From positions 2,600,501-2,664,500 of the forward strand of contig NZ_CP077770.1 in assembly GCF_019134595.1 (NCBI RefSeq): a stretch of 64,000 bases of DNA, written 5' to 3'. Under the pieces are notes generated by a model. That model did no database searches. It saw only the letters and a program-made list of their open reading frames with translations, and had not been told where the DNA came from. The position numbers and the translations under genes were made by a program. This DNA is from Pseudoalteromonas shioyasakiensis. GTDB lineage: Bacteria; Pseudomonadota; Gammaproteobacteria; Enterobacterales; Alteromonadaceae. Within the stretch, counting starts at the first letter, position 1. Every line of letters begins with the position of its first letter. This document shows, piece by piece, positions 29,780 through 39,500 of the stretch.

Positions 29780-30298
29780 ATGAAAAAAAATCCAACTTTT
29801 TTAAAAAAATTTATCAGTGTGCTAAAAAATGTCGTGTTAATGGCGGTCGTTGTGTATGCCGTGACCGCATTTCAGCAACGTAATTTACTCTCAACAGATA
29901 AAACTCCTGCCCCCTATTTTAATTTAGCCACGCTAAAAGACCCGACAGAGCGGATGACCATTGCACAATTACAAGGAAAACAAACAGTGGTGTATTTCTT
30001 TGCGCCTTGGTGCTCAATTTGTCGCTACAGTATGCCAAATTTAGAAAAGGCTCATCAGCAAGGTAAGTTGAATGCCATAGCAATTGCCCTCGATTACCAA
30101 AACATTGCTGAAGTTAAACAGTTTACCGATTCACTCGAATTAACGATGCCGGTGTTACTTGGCAGTAAAAGTACGGGTCAAGATTATAAAATCAGTGCCT
30201 ACCCAACTTATTATGTTATTGATGAGCAGTTGGCTATTACTGCGCATTCTATGGGTTACTCAACAGAACTTGGGCTCAGGATGCGCACACTTGATTAG
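29780..30298 (+). CDS. membrane-anchored thioredoxin-like protein (TlpA/ResA type)
   Basis: The 172-residue protein has one N-terminal membrane helix (about 12-31) and a periplasmic thioredoxin fold with the redox motif WCSIC (C78, C81) in FFAPWCSICRYSMPN. The AhpC/TSA-like opening (PAPYFNLATLKD) and the insert typical of TlpA/ResA are present. Such proteins reduce disulfides in the periplasm, for example during cytochrome c maturation or in oxidative-stress repair; the substrate here is unknown. It is a single gene divergent from ibpA. Confidence 0.82.
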   Translation: MKKNPTFLKKFISVLKNVVLMAVVVYAVTAFQQRNLLSTDKTPAPYFNLATLKDPTERMTIAQLQGKQTVVYFFAPWCSICRYSMPNLEKAHQQGKLNAIAIALDYQNIAEVKQFTDSLELTMPVLLGSKSTGQDYKISAYPTYYVIDEQLAITAHSMGYSTELGLRMRTLD

Positions 30299-30416
30299 CT
30301 CAATCGCTTTTATTGAGAAAAAACAGAATAGTGCAATCGATTTTATGCGCTGTTTTTATTCATTTAATTCGTTAAGATGATAACCAGATAAACACATTCA
30401 CATCGAGGAGAGCGAT

Positions 30417-30680
30417 ATGTTAACTGTAATTTTTGGCCGTGAAGGCTGCCCATACTGTGTTCGTGCAAAAGACGTTGCAGAAAAACTAGCAAATGAGCGT
30501 GACGATTTTAAATACCGTTATATCGATATCATTAAAGAAGGCATCAGCAAAGCAGATTTAGAACAGTCTGCAGGTAAACCTTGCCCAACCGTACCACAGA
30601 TTTTTATTGACCAAGCTCACATTGGTGGCTTCACTGAATTCGAAGCGTACGCTAAAGAAAATTTAGGGTTATATCAATAA
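30417..30680 (+). CDS. grxA: glutaredoxin 1
   Basis: The 87-residue protein aligns along its length with E. coli Grx1 (85): FGREGCPYCVRAKDVAEKL with the dithiol CPYC (C11, C14), the cis-Pro region TVPQIFIDQ and the GSH-binding HIGGFTEFEAY. It uses glutathione to reduce ribonucleotide reductase and protein disulfides. GAGGAGAG lies just before the ATG. In E. coli grxA is OxyR-controlled; I did not find a clear OxyR site. Confidence 0.95.
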   Translation: MLTVIFGREGCPYCVRAKDVAEKLANERDDFKYRYIDIIKEGISKADLEQSAGKPCPTVPQIFIDQAHIGGFTEFEAYAKENLGLYQ

Positions 30681-30827
30681 ATTGTAAACATGGTTGATTT
30701 TGGTAAATTTAAACTGATTAAATTATGACCAACATCAACCACATACAAATTAGTTGTAATTTATACAAGCAATTGCCTTGTATTTCCTATACAATGCGCG
30801 CCTCTTTAAATTCGTTGAGGCGTATTA

Positions 30828-32645
30828 ATGTCAGAACCAGTCACGTTTGAATCTCTAAATCTTTCTCCTGCAATCCTTAAAGCAGTTGAAGAGTTGGGTT
30901 ACAAGACTCCATCTGAAATCCAAGCTCAATGTATACCGTTATTGCTAGAAAGAAAGGACGTACTGGGACTAGCGCAAACGGGTACAGGTAAAACAGCAGC
31001 ATTTGCACTGCCGTTACTAAATAATATTGACCCGTCTGTGAAGCAGCCACAGATCCTTGTTTTAACGCCTACGCGTGAACTTGCGATCCAAGTAGCTGAG
31101 GCATTCGAACAATATGCTAAGCATACTCGTGGTGTTGAAGTTTTAGCCCTTTATGGTGGCCAAAGCTATAGCATCCAACTAAGTGCACTTCGTCGTGGCG
31201 CGCAAATCATTGTTGCAACGCCAGGTCGCTTAATTGACCACATTAACCGTGGCACAATCAAGTTTGAGAGCTTACAAGCCCTTGTTCTTGATGAAGCAGA
31301 CGAAATGTTACGCATGGGCTTCATTGATGATGTAGAAAGCATCATGGAGAAAACGCCACGTGAAAAGCAAACATGTCTTTTCTCTGCGACCATGCCTAAG
31401 CAAATTCAAAATATCAGCAGCAAATATATGAATGAGCCTGAGCAAGTTCATATCTCTGCGCGTAACTCAACGGTATCAACTGTTGAGCAAGTATTTTGGA
31501 ATGCGCACGTACACAAAAACAAAGCAATCGTTCGCTTCTTAGAAGCTGAACAATACGATGGCGCAATTGTTTTCGTACGTACACGTAACGACACGGTACA
31601 GTTAGCTGAATTACTTGAGCGCGAAGGTTTCTCTGCGGCACCACTTAATGGTGACATGAACCAACAAGCACGTGAACGCACAGTAGATCGTTTGAAAAAC
31701 GGCCTAGTTGATATCGTTATTGCAACAGACGTTGCTGCACGTGGTCTTGATGTAGACCGTTTAAGCTTAGTTATCAACTACGATATCCCACAAGATTCAG
31801 AAGCCTACGTTCACCGTATTGGTCGTACTGGTCGTGCGGGTCGTACTGGTAAAGCGATTCTTTTCGTAAAACATAACGAGCGTTATTTACTTAAAAATAT
31901 CATTCGTCATACGAAATCTGATATCGCACAAGTTGATTTGCCAACTGCAAAAGTCGTTGAAGAAAAGCGTATTAAAGCGCTTCAAGACAAACTAACGATT
32001 GCTCTTGAAAACAAAGACATCACTTTCTTCAATCAAGTTGCTGCTAACATGGCAGAAAAACTTGAGTTAAGTACTGAAGACTTAGCAGGTGCGTTACTTT
32101 GTTTAGCGCAGCAACAATCACCAATCAAGGTTGAAGAAGTTAAAGTTCAACCGCGTGGCGAACGAAGCGATCGTGGCGACCGTCGTCGCAACGAACGTGG
32201 TGATCGTGGTGGTGAGCGTTCTGCACGCGAGCGTAAACCACGTGAGCCGCGTGAGCGCAATAGCCGCAGCATGGGCCCTATGGATACTTATCGTATCGAA
32301 GTAGGTCGTGAGCACGGTGTACAAGTTAAAAATATCGTTGGTGCGATTGCTAACGAAGCTGATATCTCAAGCAAATTCATTGGTGATATCCGCTTACATG
32401 ACAGTCACAGTACAGTACAGTTACCACAGGACATGCCAAAAGATGTGCTTGATCACTTCCAAAAGGTATTTATCTGTAAACGTCCTATGAATATGACGCT
32501 AACGCAAGATCAAGGTCCTGCGGCTCCTCGCTCTGAGCGCCCAAGCGGTGACCGTGGTGATAAGAAGCGTAACTTCAAAGACCGTGGCGAAAAACGTGGT
32601 GGCCCTCGTAAAGAGCGTCGTCCAGTGAGCTTCACTTCGAACTAA
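30828..32645 (+). CDS. deaD: DEAD-box RNA helicase DeaD (CsdA)
   Basis: An ATP-dependent RNA helicase for ribosome assembly and mRNA decay at low temperature. Length is 605 residues (E. coli 629). Motifs: Q motif, AQTGTGKT (motif I), VLDEADEML (DEAD), SAT, and HRIGRTGRAGRTG (motif VI). The C-terminal part has an Arg/Gly/Asp-rich stretch (about 440-480, GERSDRGDRRRNERGDRGG-like) and a DbpA-type RNA-binding domain. In E. coli deaD follows nlpI; here it lies about 14 kb away in the opposite orientation. The 147-base upstream region ends in TACAATGCGCGCC, a possible -10 and discriminator. Confidence 0.95.
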   Translation: MSEPVTFESLNLSPAILKAVEELGYKTPSEIQAQCIPLLLERKDVLGLAQTGTGKTAAFALPLLNNIDPSVKQPQILVLTPTRELAIQVAEAFEQYAKHTRGVEVLALYGGQSYSIQLSALRRGAQIIVATPGRLIDHINRGTIKFESLQALVLDEADEMLRMGFIDDVESIMEKTPREKQTCLFSATMPKQIQNISSKYMNEPEQVHISARNSTVSTVEQVFWNAHVHKNKAIVRFLEAEQYDGAIVFVRTRNDTVQLAELLEREGFSAAPLNGDMNQQARERTVDRLKNGLVDIVIATDVAARGLDVDRLSLVINYDIPQDSEAYVHRIGRTGRAGRTGKAILFVKHNERYLLKNIIRHTKSDIAQVDLPTAKVVEEKRIKALQDKLTIALENKDITFFNQVAANMAEKLELSTEDLAGALLCLAQQQSPIKVEEVKVQPRGERSDRGDRRRNERGDRGGERSARERKPREPRERNSRSMGPMDTYRIEVGREHGVQVKNIVGAIANEADISSKFIGDIRLHDSHSTVQLPQDMPKDVLDHFQKVFICKRPMNMTLTQDQGPAAPRSERPSGDRGDKKRNFKDRGEKRGGPRKERRPVSFTSN

Positions 32646-32662
32646 TCGAAGCTGTAAGCAAT

Positions 32663-32696
32663 AAAAAACCTTGTCATGAGAGTGACAAGGTTTTTT
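32663..32696. terminator. strong terminator after deaD
   Basis: AAAAAACCTTGTCA and TGACAAGGTTTTTT form a 14-bp stem with a 6-base loop, followed by T. It can also work on the minus strand. Confidence 0.92.
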
Positions 32697-32746
32697 TGTG
32701 TCTGTAGTAAAGCTGTCAGCCGTCAACTATCAGACTTCAGTTTTTT

Positions 32747-32775
32747 AAAGCCTCAAGCTGGATTGCTGAGGCTTT
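32747..32775 (-). terminator. hairpin downstream of the AbgT-family gene
   Basis: AAAGCCTCA and TGAGGCTTT form a 9-bp stem with an 11-base loop, 14 bases after the transporter stop codon. The T tract on the minus strand is short (TTTAAAAAA), so termination strength is uncertain. Confidence 0.5.
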
Positions 32776-32788
32776 GTTACTTTAATCG

Positions 32789-34348
32789 TTATGAACCCAT
32801 GGCTGGGTATGCGTAGCTTGATTGTAGGCCAAGTGGAATGCCTAAGCCCCAGTACGCGAGTAAGAAGATACTCCAACCGATTAAGAAGGCGATTGAATAC
32901 GGTAACATCATCGCAATTAAGGTGCCGATACCTGTGCCTTTAACATACTTTTGGCAGTACACAACAACCAGTGGGAAGTATGGCATTAGTGGCGTGATGA
33001 TATTCGAACTTGAGTCACCTACACGGTACGCAGCTTGCGTTAAATCAGGTGAAATACCCAGTTGCATCAGCATGGGTACAAAGATTGGCCCTAATAGCGC
33101 CCATTTTGCTGAACTTGAGCCGACAAATAGGTTCACAAACGCCGTTAAAAAGATAATACCTACCACAGTGACTGAGCTTGGCAGTGCCATTGCTTTTAAC
33201 AGCTCTGCACCTTCAATCGCAAGTAATGCGCCTAGGTTTGATTTACTAAATGCAGCAATAAATAACGCACAGAAGAACGCCATAACAATATAGTAAGCCA
33301 TACCGCTCATCGCTTTACTCATTGCATCGATCATATCTTTAGAGCTTTTAAAGGTACCCACGGTAAAACCGTAGACGGCACCAGGGATCCAAAACAGTAA
33401 GAAGATAAGTGGCACAATTGATTGCATTAACGGCGAGCGGAAATTAGTTAGCGAGCCATCACTACTTCGCATTGCTGAATCTGCCGGGGCCGAAACAAAC
33501 CAAAGTAAAGCAAGGCCAGCAATCATCACTGTGCTTGCAATATAGAACGCACGCTTTTCATCACTGCGCGCTTCATCAAATGCAGGTAAGTCTTCAGTAT
33601 CTCCATCAAGTGGCGTGTTTTGTAAACGCGGCTCGATGATTTTATCTGTGATATACCAGCCTAATAAGATAATAAATAAGCTCGAAGCCGAGGTGAAAAA
33701 CCAGTTATTAAGCGGGTTAATCGCCATATCTGGATTAATAATTTGCGCCGCACTTTGGGTAAAGCTTTGCAGTAACGGATCAATGCCTGATGGAATAAAG
33801 TTTGCGCTAAAGCCACCACTTACCCCAGCAAACGCTGCGGCAATACCAGCAAGCGGATGACGCCCCATCGCATAGAAGATAACCCCAGCAAGTGGGATCA
33901 CTAATACATAACCGGCATCAGTGGCGGTATGGCTGACAATCGCCACTAAAATAATAGACGGTGTTAAAAGCTGCTTAGGCGTTACTTTTAACATTAATTT
34001 TAGGCCGGTATTGATAAAGCCAGAGTGCTCAGCAACACCAACACCCAACATAGCAACCAGCACTACACCAAGTGGCGCAAAGCCAGTGAAGGTTTTCACC
34101 ATCGAAGACAAGAAGGTAGCAAGGGAGTCCCCTGCTAATAGGTTATTTACAACGATGGCTTCGCCAGTTCGCGGGTCGATTGCATCAAATGTAGTGCCCG
34201 AGAAAAGCCAAGATAAAAACCAAATAAGTAGCATAGCGACTAAAAAGATAATCGCCGGATCAGGCAGCTTGTTACCCACCCTTTCTATGGTATTTAGAAA
34301 ACGCGCGATTGCACCACTTGGTGCCTGCACATCATTATTGTTATTCAT
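32789..34348 (-). CDS. AbgT-family transporter
   Basis: The 519-residue inner-membrane protein has about 12 helices and the hallmarks of the AbgT family (ERVGNKLPDPAIIFLVAM near the N-terminus; SHTATDAGYVLVIPLAGVIF; GGFSANFIPSGIDPLLQ). Members transport p-aminobenzoyl-glutamate or export sulfonamides; substrate here is unknown and no abgA/abgB hydrolase genes are adjacent. I start at ATG 34348, 8 bases after AAGGA; a TTG at 34354 is an alternative. Confidence 0.88.
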   Translation of the reverse strand: MNNNNDVQAPSGAIARFLNTIERVGNKLPDPAIIFLVAMLLIWFLSWLFSGTTFDAIDPRTGEAIVVNNLLAGDSLATFLSSMVKTFTGFAPLGVVLVAMLGVGVAEHSGFINTGLKLMLKVTPKQLLTPSIILVAIVSHTATDAGYVLVIPLAGVIFYAMGRHPLAGIAAAFAGVSGGFSANFIPSGIDPLLQSFTQSAAQIINPDMAINPLNNWFFTSASSLFIILLGWYITDKIIEPRLQNTPLDGDTEDLPAFDEARSDEKRAFYIASTVMIAGLALLWFVSAPADSAMRSSDGSLTNFRSPLMQSIVPLIFLLFWIPGAVYGFTVGTFKSSKDMIDAMSKAMSGMAYYIVMAFFCALFIAAFSKSNLGALLAIEGAELLKAMALPSSVTVVGIIFLTAFVNLFVGSSSAKWALLGPIFVPMLMQLGISPDLTQAAYRVGDSSSNIITPLMPYFPLVVVYCQKYVKGTGIGTLIAMMLPYSIAFLIGWSIFLLAYWGLGIPLGLQSSYAYPAMGS

Positions 34349-34451
34349 TTTCAAATTCCTTGGAAAAATATCTCGTTAACCTTAACGTATCTAACTACTA
34401 AGGTAAATTTTAAGTTAATAGAATTACCTGATAAAGGTAAAATGATTATGT

Positions 34452-34475
34452 AAAAAAAGCGACACAGGCCGCTTT
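34452..34475 (-). terminator. terminator after yfcL
   Basis: AAAGCG and CGCTTT pair around an 8-base loop, with TTTT following on the minus strand, 26 bases after the yfcL stop codon. Confidence 0.7.
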
Positions 34476-34500
34476 ACAGAATTTTATTTAATTAATTAGA

Positions 34501-34779
34501 TTAGGCTGCGAGTGTTTTGACTTCATCCCATAGGCGCACAACTAGCTCTTTATCTTCTTCGTTTAACTCACCGTTGCGATAAGCTTTAACTAGGCTAGAT
34601 TCAACTTGATTATTAAGCTCATCAATCGATAAGTTTAATTCTTCTACTTGTGCATAGCCTACAGCTAAGTCAAAGTGACCACGTAAATAACCACCAGCAA
34701 ATAGCTCGTCGTCAGTTGCTTTATCGACTAAATCATCAAAATATTGCTGCGCTGCATCAATATAACTTACTAAACTCAT
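34501..34779 (-). CDS. yfcL: YfcL family protein
   Basis: A 92-residue soluble helical protein. The block ATDDELFAGGYLRGHFDLAV closely matches E. coli YfcL, and ELNEEDKELVVRLW matches its C-terminus. Function is unknown. AGGAG lies upstream of the ATG and the gene follows the NAD-kinase-like stop by 2 bp. In E. coli yfcL is next to epmC; here the kinase-like gene lies between them. Confidence 0.9.
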   Translation of the reverse strand: MSLVSYIDAAQQYFDDLVDKATDDELFAGGYLRGHFDLAVGYAQVEELNLSIDELNNQVESSLVKAYRNGELNEEDKELVVRLWDEVKTLAA

Positions 34780-34781
34780 TG

Positions 34782-35924
34782 TTACTTCTCCTCTGGGTGC
34801 AGCCCATCTTGATGACCCACTGCATACATAATATGGTCATTGAAACCTGTGGTTACACGAATATAACCACTTAATTCATCGTCTAACTCACTGTCACCCG
34901 TATCGGCAATCAGTGGTCGGCCATTTAAGGCCTGTAATTTAGTTTTAGTGGCTACCACAATAATGTTATCACGACCAACCGCACGGATTAATGCAGGGCT
35001 TAATTGCTGATTACCTCGGCCGAATATATGGCCTTGGCCACCAATTAAGGTGATCACCAATTTGGTTTCTTTACCTTGTGTGAGTTCAAGTAATTGCTGA
35101 GCAGTTAAATCCTGCGCGATAAGCTCTTGGTCTGCCACTAAGTCTACACCCAGCAAGGTATTCTCAAGGCCCATCTCTTCCATAATTGCCGCGACCGTTG
35201 AACCACTGCCCATCACATATAAGCAGTCTTCATCCATTTCACTAACAACATAGGCAGCAATATCGGCAAGCACTAATTCATCGGTTTCTTTACCGCCATT
35301 TTTAACTGCCTGTACATAACGTACTTCACTAGGCACTTGCATTTCACCATAGCGCTTAGCTTTTACCGTGCCCTCGCGAAATGCCTGTTCGTCGATATCC
35401 ATTACATCGGCATCGCCAAGGCTTACAAGTTCACCTTTAACGAGCATCTCAACAACACGCCCAGCTGCTTTTGGGGTAATAGCATAAACCCCAGAATGGA
35501 TTTTACAGCCAGCAGGAATACCTAATACAGGAGTGCTATCGCCAACCGCATGGCAAATATTGCGGGCAGTGCCATCGCCACCAGCAAATAAAATAAGGTC
35601 GACACCTTGCTCAACTAATAGCTTGGCAGCCTGCTCTGTGTCACCTGGGGTGGTGATATCGTTTGTTTGGTAAATCACTTGGCTTTGAAAGCCTAGTTGC
35701 TTTGCCGTTTGCTCGCCCATTTCACCGTTTACAGTGTAAATGATTAAGTCATCTTGATGGGCAAGCAGCACTTCAAGTGCCGCTCGGGTGCGTAAGTTTG
35801 CTTTTGGCACAGCACCAAGTTGCATTGCTTTTGCTGCGGTATCTGCTCCATCACTGCCTTTTAGTGCGACACTGCCACCTAAGCCGGCAACCGGATTAAC
35901 AATCAAACCTAATTTAAACTGCAT
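34782..35924 (-). CDS. ATP-NAD kinase family protein (AcoX-like)
   Basis: A 380-residue protein of the NAD-kinase/diacylglycerol-kinase-like fold. It has FAGGDGTARNICHAVG, the GGDGT nucleotide-binding motif, and starts MQFKLGLIVNPVAGLGG. It resembles the large ATP-NAD kinase-like proteins often named AcoX after acetoin clusters, though there are no acetoin genes here. Substrate uncertain. I start at ATG 35924, 8-9 bases after AGGAG; this overlaps the end of epmC by 11 bp. A longer in-frame start (35948) is less likely. Confidence 0.85.
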   Translation of the reverse strand: MQFKLGLIVNPVAGLGGSVALKGSDGADTAAKAMQLGAVPKANLRTRAALEVLLAHQDDLIIYTVNGEMGEQTAKQLGFQSQVIYQTNDITTPGDTEQAAKLLVEQGVDLILFAGGDGTARNICHAVGDSTPVLGIPAGCKIHSGVYAITPKAAGRVVEMLVKGELVSLGDADVMDIDEQAFREGTVKAKRYGEMQVPSEVRYVQAVKNGGKETDELVLADIAAYVVSEMDEDCLYVMGSGSTVAAIMEEMGLENTLLGVDLVADQELIAQDLTAQQLLELTQGKETKLVITLIGGQGHIFGRGNQQLSPALIRAVGRDNIIVVATKTKLQALNGRPLIADTGDSELDDELSGYIRVTTGFNDHIMYAVGHQDGLHPEEK

Positions 35925-36498
35925 CAGATAAAGCTCCTGGGTTGCCATGAAAATCGCGCTGCCACGTAAACTGTGCAGCCGTTAGTGGCCATGGGGTTTT
36001 ATAAAAATCACTCAATGCTTTAAGAAGTGCTGACGTGCGCTGATTAAAGCCAGATGCTAAAAAGCTCAACACTTGCTGGTGAACTCGCGCTTGAAAATCG
36101 AATCGACAGGTTTGCTCGCCATTTAGATTATCAACCGATACATTAAAATCGAAACCTGCTGCAGTACTGAGCGCCCATTCAATAGCTTGGGGCTTTACTT
36201 CAACTGCTTCAAATTCAGCTTGCTGGTGCTTATCACGACCATCTGGGCAATACCAATAACCATAATCTTCTTTTAACCGACGCGCCTCACCAGCCACCAG
36301 CCAATGGGCAATTTCGTGTAAAGCACTGGCATAAAAACCGTGGGCAAACACAATTTGGTGATAAGGCGTTTGCTCATCAGCAGGCAGGTAAATAGGTTCA
36401 TCTTCACCTTTTATCAAACGCGTGTTATGGCTTTGATAAAAAGTGCTTTCAAAAATAGCGATTAAGTCAGCAATCTGATGCATACGGCTTGAATTCAT
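35914..36498 (-). CDS. epmC: elongation factor P hydroxylase
   Basis: EpmC (YfcM) hydroxylates the beta-lysyl-lysine residue of elongation factor P. The 194-residue protein matches E. coli EpmC strongly: NTRLIKGEDEPIYLPADE, the metal-binding ALHEIAHWLVAG, YGYWYCPDGRDKHQQ and FEAVEVKPQA. It leads a three-gene operon with the NAD-kinase-like gene and yfcL. EF-P modification also needs EpmA and EpmB, which are not in this window. Confidence 0.95.
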   Translation of the reverse strand: MNSSRMHQIADLIAIFESTFYQSHNTRLIKGEDEPIYLPADEQTPYHQIVFAHGFYASALHEIAHWLVAGEARRLKEDYGYWYCPDGRDKHQQAEFEAVEVKPQAIEWALSTAAGFDFNVSVDNLNGEQTCRFDFQARVHQQVLSFLASGFNQRTSALLKALSDFYKTPWPLTAAQFTWQRDFHGNPGALSDAV

Positions 36499-36573
36499 CT
36501 CGTTAAAAGCGTCACTAAAAACGAGGCGAATTGTACGGACTTTTCACTCTAAAGTAAAAGCAACCGCCCTCAG

Positions 36574-39500
36574 TTACAGGTATTTTGCGATATCAACATC
36601 ATCGATTTGCTCTGGGTTCAAATAGCGTTTTGCATATTCAAGGTAAATACCTGATGTTAAAAATAATTTGAACACATCTTGATCAACATGCTGATCGGCT
36701 ACCATCTTCGCTAAAATATCAATGGCAACACTGAGTGGCTTGGCTTTTTTATAAGGTCTATCGGCCGCGGTTAATGCTTCGAAGATATCAGCCAGTACTA
36801 ACACACGTTCAGGTATTGATAACTGCTCAGCGGTTAACTTTCGTGGATAACCGGTGCCTTTGAGTGTTTCGTGATGGGTTGAAGCATAACGTGGCACACG
36901 TGTTAACTCTTCAGGGAACGGCACATTATCGAGCATTCTAATGGTACTAATAATATGCTCATTAATTTTAAAGCGATCTTCGTTTGTTAACGTACCGCGC
37001 TGAATTTTTAAGTTATACAGCTCACCAAGATTATATTTGTACTCAGGAATGCTTACTTTAATGCCTAAGCGCTCGTCATACTCAATGGGTTTATCGTGGG
37101 TGATCAGGTGTTCAGGCTTATCTGAAAGTAGCTTTTCAGTAACAGGCAGTTGCTCATCATTGCTGTGAACTCGCAGCTCTTCAACTGGCGAAAGACCTAT
37201 CTTATCGTCAAAATGTCGCTGCCACGTTATGTTACTGAGCGCCTCTAAACGCTTAAGGCTTGCTTCATCCATAAATTCGCCACCCACATTGCACGCTGCG
37301 ATAAACGAAAAATCACTGCGCAATTGTGCTTGGCATTTGCCAAGCTCGGCTTCAAGCTCAGGTTGCTTTTCTGGTGAGGTTTGTAACGCTTTTAAATAAG
37401 CGATTTCTGCATCTCGCCATAGTACTTCAAAACGTGTACGCACTTCGTGGATACGATTATAAATGGTTTCTAACTTCGTGCCTTTGTCGACGATATGCTC
37501 TGGGGTGGTGATTTTACCGCAGTCATGTAACCAAGCTGCGAGGCTAAATTCTCTTAGCTCGTCTTTATTTTTAAAGGCAAACTCTTTAAAAGCGTGTTCG
37601 TTTGAGTTTGAGGCCGCTTTGGCCAGCATAATACCCAGTTCAGGCACTCGCTCGCAGTGCCCTGCAGTATAAGGCGATTTATCATCGATAGCCTGTGCAA
37701 TAAGCTCAATAAATGATTCCATTAAGGCTTTTTGCTTTTGCTCATGCTGCTGAATAGATTGACTCATTTGCACCATAGAGCTGGCCAGATTATTGATTTC
37801 TTTAATACTGCTCTTTAACGTTGAAACTTGGTCAAACTGACGGCGCTTTATCTTTAAGTTTTCGCCCTCTAAGGTCTTAATAGGTGCAACGATGGGTGAG
37901 GCAAAAAACCATGACACCGGCAATACCATAATTAAGCATGCGGCAGTGATAAAAATAGAGAGCTTAATTTTTTCACGGGTAGAGCTCAAAACGCCTTCTT
38001 TCGGCACCACTATCGCTAAGTAATCACTATTACTGCCCCCTTCTGAAAGCGGAGTGATATACACATATTTTTCAATGCCATTTAAGGTCATCAAACGTAA
38101 ATGGGCAAAGTTTGTTTTATCTGTGATTAAACTTAAAAACTCAGGATATGGCACGGTACCAATCACTTGTGATTGCTGATTGGGATCGCTCCCTAACCAT
38201 TTACGTTCGAGTGCCGCAATGTACGAATTAGGCAATTGAGTGATTGCCATATCGATTAAGTCTTTAAGCGCTGCATCCTCTGGATGAAACAATAAATGCA
38301 GGGTATCGGGAAGTAGATCGTGGCTATAACTATCAAGCTGATTGTACTGAATACCATCGATAAAAAACTGCTTTTGGGTGTACTTGAATACCGCCTCGTT
38401 ATCTAAACCAGCATAGACGCGCCCTTGGCTTACTGCATCAAGCACCGCTTTTGTACTTGGTAGCTCAACAATATCGATGTCGGGAAAGTGCTCTTTGATC
38501 ACTTTAATCACCGACCAGCCTTCGCCTATTGCCAACTGTTTGCCCGCTAACTGCTTCATGCTAACAACTGGTGTGGACCCTTTTGCTGTAATGATACTGA
38601 ACGGTAAGGTCGCCATAGTTTCGCTCATAAGACCAAGCGGCTCATTGGTAGGCGTTTTAAAAATAGGCTGAATAATATCTATTTCATCTTTTGCAAATTG
38701 CGTTAAAAACTCAGCCCAAGTAAAACCATTGATAAAAGTCACCTTAATTCCCAGTAACTCAGCCAAACCATTAATATAATCAATGCTATAGCCTTTTGGG
38801 TTTCCGCCAACACTAAAGTCCATTGGTGGCCAATTGGTTTCGTTAGAAACACTTAAATAAGGGTACTTCGCCAATACACTTTGCTGATCTTCAGTAAGAG
38901 CTAGCTTTTCAAGCTTTGGCAATAGTAAGCTATTTTTTTGTTGGTTAGAGGCAACAATTTCACCTTCTTTATTGTAAATATACAGCTCACTTAAATACTG
39001 GCTGCTCATTTTACTTTGCTGTTTACTTAAATACTCAGAAATGCTCGACAGGCTCACGTCTAACGCCAATACACTGTTTTCTCTTGCCGACTTTATCGAA
39101 TAGGTTTGCCCGGGCGCCTGCAGGTGAGTGAAAAAATATGGCTTGGTTTTATTGACTCGGGTCGAGTTTGCTTGCTTAAACCACAAACGCTCTCGCGGAT
39201 CATAGCGGGTACTCTTTGTTTGAGAGATACGCAAATTAAATTTCTGATCAAAGTAATGAGTGTGCTGAACACGCTCCGCCCCTTCACCGCTAATATGGAT
39301 CACTACCCAACGATCCGCTTCGATGGCTTTCAACTGCTGGCGAACAATTTCACTACTTTCTAAATTAATTAATTCATAAAAGTCACCATTTTCATAGCCG
39401 ACATATAAAGCATAAAACAATGGATTGAGCTGCATGATTTCACTCATGACATCTCTCAGTTCACTTTTATCTGCGCTGTCGGCGCTGATAAGGCTGCTGT

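Noticed and set aside
30300..30380. Terminator after the thioredoxin-like gene (CTCAAT/ATTGAG and AAAAACAG/CTGTTTTT pairs)
   Set aside because: Stems are short or loops long, and the first has no T tract, so it is not listed as a feature.
34782..35924. Naming the NAD-kinase-like gene acoX or nadK
   Set aside because: No acetoin genes are near and the protein is longer and different from canonical NadK; only the fold family is supportable.
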